A stretch of 64,000 nucleotides of DNA, taken from NCBI GenBank assembly GCA_963969365.1, contig OZ017755.1, forward strand, positions 1,612,001 to 1,676,000, written 5' to 3'. Under the pieces are notes generated by a model. It was not told the DNA's origin. It searched no databases and saw only the letters and a list, made by a program, of their open reading frames with translations. Numbering within the stretch: the first letter of the stretch is position 1; each line of letters starts with the position of its first letter. The position numbers and the translations under genes were made by a program. This document shows positions 11,031 to 23,000 of the stretch, piece after piece. Origin of the DNA: Asterochloris sp. CNOR1. Taxonomy: Eukaryota; Chlorophyta; Trebouxiophyceae; Trebouxiales; Trebouxiaceae.

Positions 11031-14000
11031 ATGGATGAGCTGTTGAGCTTACTGAACGACAGTGCCGACAGCAGCCTCAAAAAGCAGGCCAGCATCATCC
11101 AGCAGGTATTGCAGCAGATGAACAGGCCAGCAGATGGATCTGAGGCACATTGGCCAGCAATTCAAGGACCACAGCTGCTCGAGCATGCCCAGCGCCTGGT
11201 GTTCAGCCCCGACCAAGTCCTGTGAGCACCGGCAGCCAGCTGCTGGTGGCATGACGGATGTGCAATGCAAAGCTGGCCATGTCTGTCCGTCCTGCTCAAC
11301 CACCTGCCCTGGCTGCATGTAGGGCCGAGCAGGCTGCAAGCATGATGAGCAGACTGTGCAGGAGTGCAGATGTCATGGCTGCTGTCAGCCAGGATGGGCA
11401 GAGCAACACTCTGGACACCTGCTTGCTGGTCCTTGGCAAAGCAGAGGTCTCAAAGGTGCTGCTCCCTGGGCTTGAATGGACAAAGTCTGTGCTGCTGTAG
11501 ACCCTCTGAGCTCCCAGCTGGGTGCCCTGCCAAGCTCTCCTGACTGATAGCTGTCAGTCTGCTTCCAGCATTGGGTCAGTGGCGCCAGACTGCATGGCAA
11601 AGTGCTCTTGTGCACGGTGCAGGTCCTGGCCAAGTGGCTGCTGTGGGTGCTGAGCAGCCCTCACATCGAAAAGACGGTGGTGGACAGGCACGCATCTGCC
11701 ATTGCCGAGATGGCAGCACGCATCCTGCCCCTCAACAACCCCTGGGGAAGCCTCACTGTGGCAGAGTGTGGCATCAGCTTGGTGCAGCAGCTCGCCAGGG
11801 TGCCGCAGGCAGTGACAGACACAGCGCCAGCCTGGCTCCCCAGTCTGTGGCGCATTGCTTTGCTGGAGGCACGGCCACCTGACATTCCTGAGGTGTGCCT
11901 CGCCGCTTTGTGAGGGAGTCTGGGGACTACTCCTGGTCACAATCAAGCGGACAACCTGCATTGCCCGGGATTTTGGGATGAATGACTATGCTCAGCCACT
12001 TGCCTTTGTTGCTCTTGTCATGTATCAGCTTACTTTGAGGTGGACTTGTCTTGCTTTCCGTGCGGCATAGTTGGACGTGAGAGCCAGATGCAGCAGCTTG
12101 GCAGCCAGGATGACCCCATTGCTGCACAAGCAGAAACATCTGGGCAATTTGCAGTGGCGCAGGGAAGCCTGGCAGCCAGAGACATGCCTGTTGCAGACCT
12201 GGTGCGGCCTCCTGAAGAGAGCTCCCCATTCAGATGCGTGCATGCCTGCAGGAAGCGGCTGCACGCTGCCAGAGCAAAGCGTTGGCTTGTTGGCTCAGCA
12301 TCACAAGATTGGTCAGCCCCCTTCCCCGAGAACAGCTGCCTGTGCTGCTCCTGGAGCTGAATGCTCCAGGGACAGGGCTGGTGCCGAGGCTGCGGCGATT
12401 CATGCAGTGCTGCTTTCAGTCCTCAGCAGGTGAGTAATGTTCAGGCAGGCAGTGCATAGCTTGAAGGCAGGTGGCTGCTGAGGGTGCCTAAGATGCCAGC
12501 ATGTGAGCACATTGTGCCCTGCCATGGGTGTCAGATGCCTGCAGGGGACTCTGCTCAGGGCTCTATGGCAAAGGACGACTTGCTGTCTCCCACATTCCTG
12601 CAATCCTTATGTCCCGCTGCAGATGGCTCACTGAAGATGCTGCAGATGCCATAAAAAGCTGACATTGCATCTCTCTGGCAATGCCTTTGGCAGCTGCATG
12701 CAATTGTGGCTTGTAAGATGCTGGCACTTGGTCTTGCCCTGGCCAGGTCCTCAGCCCCAGCGATGTCTTGACAGCTGCAGGTAAGTGTAGGGAAAGAGGA
12801 GGAGCAGCAGGAGATACGTAAGACGGCTGAGTGTGCAGTGCAGCACTGGTCCTGCCGTGTCTGGCCAAGTGGTGCCCTGGTAGCTGCAGGCAGGCATGGG
12901 GACCAGCAGGCAGAGCAGCAGTAGCTGCACAGGAAGGCTGAGCACGCACAAGTCCTGCCCTGCCTGGTGCCACCCCCCGCCCTGATGATGCCCTGATAGC
13001 TGCAGGCAGGCATGGCATGTCGCAGAAAGAGCAGCAAGAGATGCACAGGAAGGCTGAGCACGCAGTGCGCGTGGCAGGGTGCTGCTGCGACCTGTTGGGG
13101 CCAGCGCTGGTGCAGAAGCCTGCGGGCAGCGCAGTGCATCATGGAGCCCCGCTATTTAAGGTGGCATGCACCTTTCTGTAGAGACTCTGCCCTGCCACCA
13201 GTCTTGGCCCTGCACTGCCTGAGGCGCACTCCGCCTGCTGTGCTGGCACCTAGCCAGCTGCAGAGCTGTAGTCCTGGGGTTGCTGGCTGCCCTCTGGGGT
13301 TGCTGGCCTGGGCGGGCGTGCACAGCCCGCCTGCAGCACCCCGGTGCTGGCTGCATGCTGGGCCTGCCAGGTTGACCACGGCACTGCTGCATGCATGCAT
13401 GCACTTGGCCTGCTTTGCAGCTCAGCCAGCCTCTTCTGCATGTGCGCGTGCACCACGTGACCACCTCATGAGACCCTGTGAGGTGCACAGGCATGCCCAG
13501 CTGATCTGATGTCTGCCGTGTATGTGCCCCGGTAGCTCTTTGAGAAGTCATTTTTGTATGGCGGGGATGACGGTGGCGTGGTCACTGCCACATTGGAGCA
13601 GTGGCAGCGCATCATCATCACTTTCGTGGCCCATGGGCAGCAGACCAAGCGCCAGAAGTTGCTCTCAGATCCTCTGGAGTGCCTTATCATTAAGGACCCA
13701 CGGCCGGGGGTCCAGCAGGTGGGACGGCTGACAAGCTGGTGTGCTGTGCTGTGTGGGCTCGGCTCTGGGTGCCTCATGTGGGCTGAGATGTCTGACTTGC
13801 CATCCAATCAGCTGCAAGCTGATCTTGGGGTACTCACCTGCAAGGTTCCACAAGAAGAAGTGCAGCGGGTTCAGTATCAGCAGCAGACTGCAGGGGACTC
13901 CAGCAAGACAGCGCCCAGCACCAAGCTGGGTAGTAAAGCATTGATTGGCGCCAGGGGGCTGAGCAGAGCGTGCTCCCGCTGTCTTCAGCTCCTCCACATG

Positions 14001-17000
14001 GGTTAATTGCTGATGACTGCTGGTCTGCGACCATGTCGCATATGGGCAGGGCGTGTGCTCATGCTGTCCCTGGAGCCCCTTACAGGCACCAAGGATGGTC
14101 CAGAGACCTGCCCTTGCCTTCAGGCCACCCCAATCCTTGTGGCTCCCTGCCTCACCGCCTGCTAAGAACCATCCTGCATGCTGCACTGTTCCTGCTGCAA
14201 GTTGGTCAGTCTGACAGCAGCAACATCCTGCCCTGCAGGCCGCACTGGATACCTGGGTCCACCTGCTGACCACCGTCCTGCACGCTCTGCCCCAGGCAGG
14301 CAGCCCCGGCATGCCGGTGCGAACCAATGAGCAGGTCTGGCAGCTCTTTGTGACCAGCATGGTGGGCACGCTGGGCCCTCGGATAGTGGCACAGCTATCC
14401 TGTGCTGACAGTGACGGCAAGGGAGAGGCTCATGCACGGGTTCGCCGGGGCGGAGCAACGCTGGGTAAGGTGGGTGGCAGTAGTAAGCCAACAGCTGCTA
14501 TCCCACCTTCATTTGGTGCGCATTTGTGACAGTACTGAGCTGCCTATCAATGCGCACATGAACTGCTCGCCATGGCAGGGAGACGCTGGCCAAGGTGGGC
14601 AGCCCAGCAGCTGTCATCTGGAGGTTTCATGTGAAAAACTTGGAGCTACCGCTCGACATGCACATGCACAGGGCCTTTGTGGCTGGAAGACATTGGGCAA
14701 GGTGGCAGCCCAGCAGCTCTCTCATGTTGGACAACGTCCGGGCGGTGGTGCAGCAACAGAGCTGCTGTTTCATGCGGACATGCACAATTGGCTGTGGCAG
14801 GAAACCAATCAGCAATGAGCAGTTTGCTGGCTGCCAGTACCCTGCCGACCAGCTCTGGATGATGCTACAAATACTGAAGTGGCTGCAGAGACAAGGAGGC
14901 CTTGGGCACAGTGGGCCGACAGTCTCTCAACTGCCTCCACCATGTTCTGCCAGTGGCGCACAGCGCAGCCTTGGCCTGCCTCAACCCTGCTTGTCTGTGG
15001 CTTAATGAGAAGCTTTGCCTGCATCCACCCTACTTCACCTGTGGCCGGCCGTCTTCACATTGCATGAACAGGGTGCTGCTTTGCATCCTGCAGCCTGCTG
15101 GTTATCGGGTTGCGTGCATGACTGGTCGGTTCAGGCACTAGGTCTCTACGCATTTGCAGGTGCTGCATGTCTTGTCTGGGACGAGCTCGCGCGTCGCGCC
15201 CGCACTGGTCATCCTGGTGCATCGTGCGGTGCTGGCTCACATTCCTGAGAGCACAGGCGCAGCACAGAGGTCTTCTCTGCCTGTCAGGGCTGCGCCTGTG
15301 CTGCCAGGGCAGGTGCCACTCCTGCAGCTGGTGCCAGACTTTGTGCAGGTATTGAAGGCTGCCCTGGCTGCTCCTGACCAGGATGCCCAGCAACTAAAGG
15401 TCAGCTTGCACCACCAAGCTGTCTACCTGCACATTGCAGCCTGTATTCTGTGGCGGCAGTGGCTGCTCCTAGACAGGACGTGCAGCCATTTCAGTGCAAC
15501 AGCAGCAAGCACATGGCTCCCACCTTTGTGTCTGCTGACGCAGATTGCTGCAAAGCACGCCTGCATGTGCGCTCAGCCTGTTTGCCTGCACATTGCAGCC
15601 CGTGTCTCAAAGCTACAGCCACAGCTGCAGCACCTACTCTGGGCCTAAGGCTGTGGGTGCCAGTCACAGTGATCAAGCAGACCCGTATGCCAGCTGCAAG
15701 AGTCTTGACATCACTCACTGCTCTGCAGGTGACCCAATATTGGGTCTCAGCCACTGTTGACAAGCTGGTGGACTTGCTACACCAGGCTGTCATGTCTTGC
15801 AGCATGGTGACGGCTGAGGGCACTGTTTTGGATGCCTGGCGCTGCATGGTCAGCCTGGCACATGATCTGCTGAGCCAGGCTGCTGAGGCAGACCCTGGCA
15901 CTAGCAGGGATGTGAGCAGGCACTTGGTGCTGCGTCTGATGCCACTGGTGCAGCAGGGGCCGCTCAGCCGGAGGCTAGCCTTTACAGGTGAACCTATCGG
16001 GCAGGTTCTGCATGCTGACAGCCTGCAGGCGCCTCTGACGTTTTGGAAGCTGTGCTCTGTCAGGGGGGGTGAGTAGCCGTTTCAGCTCTGCAGTCCCTGC
16101 CAGCACGGCAGTCCATGCAGCAGGGCATTGCGTGCAAAGCCTACTGCCTGCAATGGCCTCAATGCCTGCACCACATATGTTGGAATAATGCAGTGTTGTG
16201 ATACGGCACAAATGTTTCAGGCCCAGTGGCGCCTGGAACGAGGCCTGGCACGCCCTACATGGCAGCCAATGTGCTGTTGGATGCCTGGACCACCATGTGT
16301 CTGGCCCACCCTGGAGATGTGCCCAACAAGGGACAGACCACAAGTCTTCTGCGGGCAGCAGGTGAAGTTGATTGTGCACAACATAAGCAGCTGCCATTTG
16401 TTGAAAGGCACATGCACAAGCTGGCCCCACCTGGTGAGATGTTTCGGGAATCCTTGTCAACATGCACAGCTGGGCCCAGCAGGCTATTGTGTGAGTCTTG
16501 CAAAACCACATTCACTTACACTCGCCAAGAATGATGACCTGAGCTGCTGCAGTGGCAGCAACTTGACCCCATTGCAGCCTGCCAGCCAGCCCCTGCTGTC
16601 AAAATATGCCCTCTTCCCTGCTGCAGTGGCCGGGGCTGATCCCATCGCAGCCTGCCACCGCACCTGGCAGCAGCTCAGGCAGCAAATGGAGGGTGGGAGT
16701 GCGGCGCAGCTGGTGGCTGGGTTGTCCCTGTGGGCCTGCCTGGCAGCTGTGCTGCAGGGTGTTCTACTGGAGCCAGAGCATGGGGAGCTGGATGATGCAG
16801 CCCTGCAGGCGCACCTCAACTTTGCACAGGTGTGCACAGGCGACGCCCCATGTCCCTCACATATGATGTGCACATGCAGCATTGGAGAGGACAGAAGGGC
16901 AGGGCAACTACTTAGCCATGTTGAGGCGTGCTGCTCTGGATGCATGTAGTGAGCTCCCGGCTGGCTTGCTGCGCCCATGCGTGGCTCCCAGCTCGCTTGC

Positions 17001-20000
17001 TGCACGAAGGCTATGCTCCCAAGCATCTTCTGAGGCCATGACGCGCAGTCCCAGATGCTTCAATCCTTGACAGCGCTTCCGACAACTTCATGCCATGGAT
17101 GGCGTCAGCTGACAGGCCTTGCTTGCTGCAGGAAGTGCTGAGGGGTCCGGTTGAGATGCTGCTGCTAAGCAGGGGAGCCCAGAGCCTGCACTTGCTGGGA
17201 GAGCATACCCTTCGCAGCCCAGGGCAGCACTCCACCTCCAGGGGGATAAGGAAGTCCTCAGAGCAGCCTGAGAGGTTGTGCCCAGACCCTGACTCCCCCA
17301 GGCCCCAGCAAGGTGCCACAGGTGCGCATGTGTGGTGAAGACGCGCCATTGTGCACCATTGTGATGGCTGACAGCACAGGCCTTGGCAAGGGGCTTCAGG
17401 TATGCCTTTGGTGAGCAAGGCTACCGTGGTAGCATGCTGGTCAGGTCCCAGACTTGCCAGCACAAGCAGACGACAGCTGACAGACAGCTAAGTACTGCAT
17501 AAACAAGCACATCATATGGGTCCTATGGCCGACATCTTAGGGATTGCTGCAGTCTGCTTGGCACATACTGGGCAATGCTCTCGATGCACCCTGGGAGCAG
17601 CTGGTCCCAGTGCTGCCTCCACCATGCAGGACTGGCCCAAAGTTTCACAAGCACTGAGTCGAGGTTGCTGCAGGGGAGCTTGAGGCTGAGCAAGGCACAC
17701 CACCACAGGGCAAGCAGAGCCTGGCAGCCACAGTGCCACCAGCACAGTTGCAGCATTGGGTGAAGACATGGCAGGACCTGGCAGCAGCTGCGAATGCAGT
17801 GGGCAGCAGGAAGCGCCCCCTGCGCTGGCAGCACTGCTGTGAGCTGCTGGCACTGCTGCTGAGCAGTATGCCCAACTGCAGCGCTAGCAGGGGAGGACCA
17901 CTGGCGGTGTGTGTAGCGGCGACGGCTACAGCAAGTGTTGCTGAGGAGGTGAGCCATCTGGACATGACTTGCTCCTGTGGGCTGGTGCAAGACATTTGGG
18001 CTGCGCCATTGCATCAGGGGCAGCTTCTCATCTCTGCATGCCCAGCAAGCAGCACTTCAATCCCAAGAGAATGCTAACAAGAGGCGCCATCCTTAAGAGC
18101 AAAACATGATGTGATGCTGGAGGGTTTCGTTTCAGCTTGCAGGCCTACTTAAGCAATGGCAAAAATGCTTCAGCTGGCCCAGGCAGACTGGATATCCAAG
18201 TGCTGCACCACTGCTTCAGGTTGCGGCGACAGCAGCGCAGAGGGTGCCAGGGCCTCCTGGTCAGAGGCCAGGTTCAGCAGGGTCAGCGACGGACAAGCTG
18301 GCTGATGCTGTCAAGCTTACAGGTAATGCTCAGACCGGTGCTTGTCACTGCTACATGATGATTTTGCAGCGTTTGTCGTCTGAGAGCGGTCTGTCATGAG
18401 CAGGGAGGCGTGCATCTGGTGTGGCGCCTCTTTGAAATTGTCTTCCCCCTCAGGCAAGTATGCACGGATTTCTGCTTTACATCGGCACTGTTTGCACACT
18501 TCGCATGGGACTTGCCTGTCGCCATGCAAACACAGCATCTTGTCCTTGACCATCGCTCTGTGTTCCACAGACAAATCGCTTGACGCCCATGCAACGGCGG
18601 GAGGAGACTTCTTTGCTTGTGCAGGCCTTCTTCTGACTGGACTGGCAGACCTGGCTACTGCAGTCCCACCTGTTGCTGGCCTGGATGCAATGGTGCAGTG
18701 CACGACCCTGTTGCTGGAGCAGCTTTGCGCTCTGACTGAGGTTGCCACAAGGCAAGCAGCGGCAAAGGCGCTGCATGAGCTGCCGCTCAGTGCAGTGGTG
18801 GCCTGCACGCGCATCAAGGCTGCCAAAGGTGTGCAGAATCCTCTGCAGCATTGCTGATTGCTTCCTGACATCAGATCCTCCTGAAGCAGGCCATTCTTTA
18901 CTGAGCACAGCCGCTGCATGGCAGGCCTGATCTGCCTTGTTGGGGCTTCGATCTGGACAGTGTCTCAGCCATGCATTCCTGAGTGCTTCGGCCCTTGCTG
19001 GTTGCTGGAACGGGGTCACATGCCTAAACTTGACACTTGCACTGGCGGAATAATGTTGGTGCAAGGCAAGCATGCCCGCCCTTCATGCAGTGCCTTACAA
19101 TGCTCTGCCCCAGGACTGGCCGTCCGCTGGCAGCCCTGCATGCAGGCAGCCTTGCCTGCAGACAGCTCCCAGGAGCGACTGCATCAGGACACACATGCCC
19201 TACGTGCCTGCCTCTGCAGGCAGCCCCTGCAGTGAGCCCTGCACCCAGCTCGGCCCCAGGCAGCCTCCCCTGCAATCGCGCCCCTGCCCTTTCAACACAT
19301 GGAGAGTATACAGGCCACAGATGCCATGCCTGCTTGCCCGTGCAGGCAGCACCCTGCAGCGTGCCCTGCTCCAAGCCTGGTCCCAGGCGCTAGCAGCTCT
19401 GCAACCTTACTTGCTGGCAGGCCTGTCCCAAAGCGCATTGGAGACCCTCTTGCTGGACGCCCTGGCTGCTGCTGTCCGGGGCCCAGATGCTGGCACCCGC
19501 CAGGCTGCCCTGCAGTACTGGGAACGCAGCGATGTGCAGGCAGCCCTGCAGGGGTACCGGTCAGTGTTGCTGCGCAACAACATGCCGTACCGTGAGGGCA
19601 GCTATCTGCAGGGCCTTGCGGGGGTGCATGTGAGAGTCTTTGTTCAAACCAAAGGGCAAGACTGTACTGAACTAGCAATACAGCAGCGTGCAGGTGGCTG
19701 TTTGTTTGTGACCCTAGAGCATGTGTGGAAGGCCAATCTGTTGCGCTCGGCGTGCAGCCATTGCACGCCACTCAATCAAGGGCAGAGGTCACATATGCCT
19801 TCAGAACAAAGCTGAGACATGGAGCACACCAATGTGCGCACCAATGTGCACACAGCAGCACAGATTTGAGGCAGGGGTTCTCTCTTTAGCGCGGCAGCTT
19901 GTGATGCCCATGTTATCATATCACATCACAATTCCTACATTTTCTGTTGACTGAATATGGCTGAAGCGAACATGTCTGTCACAGGCTGGGCATGGTGGAG

Positions 20001-23000
20001 GCTGCACTTCAGGAAGAGCACTTCTCAGAGCAGCAGGAGTCCCCACAGGTGCGCTGCACCTGATTTGCTGGTGGACTGCTGGCCAGGGCCAGGGAAGGCA
20101 GCTGTTATCTGGTTGCTGCATGCCGCTGGCACTGGGCCGCAGCAAGCCTCTCTCCAGCTTGGCTGGTTGCCACACGCCCTTGGCAGAGCTGGACACCAGC
20201 TTAAACGGGTAGCCATGCCAGCGTGTCACATGCCAGCGTGTGTTGTGATGTACTTGCGCGTGATGCATCATGCATAGCAAGAAGCGTGTGTTTGCTTACA
20301 GCTTTGCACACGAGTCACTCTGCACTCTGGGACCATGTTGCTGCTTCTGTATATGTAGGCAAACAAGGGCCCTGTTGCAGCTGCCAGCAGGCAGCAGCAG
20401 ATGGCCACAGTCCCCGTTGTGGCAGGCGCAGGGGACGCAGCCAGGGGCCGCAGTGGCAGCCCGCCCACTGCGCAGCGCAGCTCGACGCCTGCGCCGGCGG
20501 CCACAGGGCGCAGCCCTACAGTGGCCTCCAGCAACCCAGGTGGGGTACTGCCATGATACTTGGCCTGCCTGGCTGCTTCCCTCATCCGGCCTTCGCACAA
20601 TGCACAATTTCTAGTTTGGCCCTCTCATGCCTGAGCCGTCCTGGAAATGCCTCAAGCTCCTTGATCTCTGTTGAGTCTTGTGCAGGCAGGTGCAGCCAGC
20701 ACATGATATTTTAGTAGCCTGGGACCTTGAGCCAGCAAGCGACATGCTGCTCATGGGTGCAGGTCCCAAAAAGCGCCCACGCTGCAGCAGCCCAGAGTAC
20801 AAGCGCTTTGACACCACTGTAAAGCCTTCAGCCATCCGCACGGACAGGCAGAAGGAGAGGCGTGCCAGCCAGAGGAAAGGTGAGGCTGCAATTCTCACTT
20901 GCTTGGGGCTGCAGTTGAGCACCGGATGGAGAGCGCTATGTCATGCCTTGGCTCTAGGCTGATGCAAGGGAGCATGTGTCCCTGCAAGGGACCATTCATT
21001 CTTCCTCCATTGCAGTTGACTGAGTCACTCAGTGTCGCAAGAAACTTCATCTGTATTGTCAGCTGTGCACTGCAAGATGGAGATTGACGCAGCACCAACA
21101 GAGTAGCCCTGCACAAGGCCTGATGCTGCCAGTGGTCAAGCCGCAAGCAAGCAGACCACCAACGCACGTGCGCAAGGAGCATGCCATGAAGACCGTGACT
21201 GGCTGGCCTGCCCTGCAGGGGGCCACCTGGGGGTGCACACGTACACAATTCTGGACCCCCCGACCCAGCCAACTTGGGGCACAATAGATGACAGCCAGTC
21301 TGCTGGAGAGATGCCTGCACAGCAGGCCGCGGTGCGCGGCACTGCTGCAGGCATGGATGGGGACAGGCCTGCCAGGCGGCCAGATGCTGCACAACCTGCT
21401 GGTGGCTGTGAGCGCCAGGCTTCTGGCGCAATCGGCCATGCTAAGGGGGCTAGAGCGGCGGCTGCCAGGGATCAGCTGCAGACAGGCGGCGGTGCTGCAG
21501 AGCAACTGATTGCTGCAGAGCGCGATATTGCAGGTCATGCCCAGCAGACCTGTGCTGCAGAGCCTGCGCAGCAGTGCTCTGGCGGCAGCGGTGCCAGCGC
21601 AGGCTCAGCGCAGGCAAGACGGCGGCAGCGGCAGCCGAGCGCTGCACGGGAGCCGCCCCACACAAGCGGCCCTGCTGCAGGTCTGGATCCCAGTGCAGGG
21701 ACAGCGCAGCAGGCGGCTTCGGCAGAGCCTGCAGACTCGCCTGAGAGGCCGGAGCAGGAGGCCTCTGGCCACAACAGCAAGGGCAAGCGCAGTTCGCAGG
21801 CTGAGAATCATCCCAGCCAGCAGCAGCAGTGCCAGAGTCAGAGGCAGCAGGGGCAGGAGCGCAGTCAGGGGCAGCGGGCTGTGCAATCTGGCGAGCCTGT
21901 GCACAGGCTTCAGACGGCGGCGCAGGCAGATCCTCACTCCCTGGATCTGCCCGCCAGCCAGCACAGCACCTCGCAGCCGCCTGCCAGGCTGACGCCAGCT
22001 GGGGAAGCTGCTGCAGACACCGGGGTTGCTCACATGCCCCCTCAGGCAGCAGCAGTGCTGCCTCAGACAGTGGGCTGCGCTACAGATGTACGGGCCGCCC
22101 ACGATGACCTGCAGGCTGGTCAGGCTGCAGCAGTGCTGCCTGGGAAAGCGGGCGGCATTGCTGAAGCAAGCCGCCCTCCCTGTGCGGCGCAGGGTGTTGA
22201 GGCTGCTGCACAGACCCAGGCAGATCGTGGCCAGGGCTCTCAGCAGTTGATGGGAAAACAGACAGCGGCTGGCCCTTCAGCTGAGGTTGCCAGGCTGTTG
22301 AATGGGATTGCAAGTGCAGAGGGGCCCGGTGAACACCTGGGTCGCGGGAGCTCGGAGCCTGCGCCAAAGGAGGCAAGCCTGCTCGCCTCCCAGAGGAACG
22401 GCTCAGGTGCAGCTCCTGCTGTGATGGTGTAGGGCCCTGCTCATCCCGTTTGCGCCGATAAGAGCCACACGCCAGTGTCAGCAGTATTGCCAGCTACACC
22501 TGCAAGCTCAGAGCTGGCTCAGGGGAGCTGGGTGAACCCCACTTACTCCGCCAAGACAGCGACAACAATGCAGGACCCGATGCCTCAGCCTGCCGCAACC
22601 ACTGCTGCCTGCTACAGTCTGTACATCCAGTCAGGGTACTTGCCAGAAGGCTGCAGGCCACAGCATGGTTTCCAGAGCAAGCTTGGCTTCTCAGTATTAC
22701 ATGATAGTTCGTCAGTGTGTGCTTGTGGGGATCTCTCAAGGGCCCAAAAGCTGCAGAGACAGGCTTGCAAAGAAAGACCCCCTCAAGCACGGATCTGCCT
22801 CTGCAGGTTGCAGGCGCTTGCTTCTTGAACAGGACCACCAGGAGGCATTGTGCTGTGGCGATCTGCTGCCAGTAAACATGGGCAATCGAGCACAGGTGGA
22901 ATACCAGAGTTATCATGGAAGTTGTGCATTTAGAGCTTCCCAGTGCTGGTCTGCTTGATTCTGCTTGTTGACTCTGTCGTGTCACTTTTGCTTTGTTCAC

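Noticed and set aside
12764-13085. CRISPR-like regular array
   Set aside because: Units are diverged, over 100 bp long and without distinct conserved repeats and unique spacers; the host is eukaryotic.
21290-22430. Large low-complexity frame of the RIF1-like gene as an independent gene or transposon relic
   Set aside because: It has no transposase, reverse transcriptase or terminal repeats. Its Gln/Ala/Ser-rich composition matches the disordered middle of RIF1 proteins, and it lies between RIF1-like exons on the same strand.
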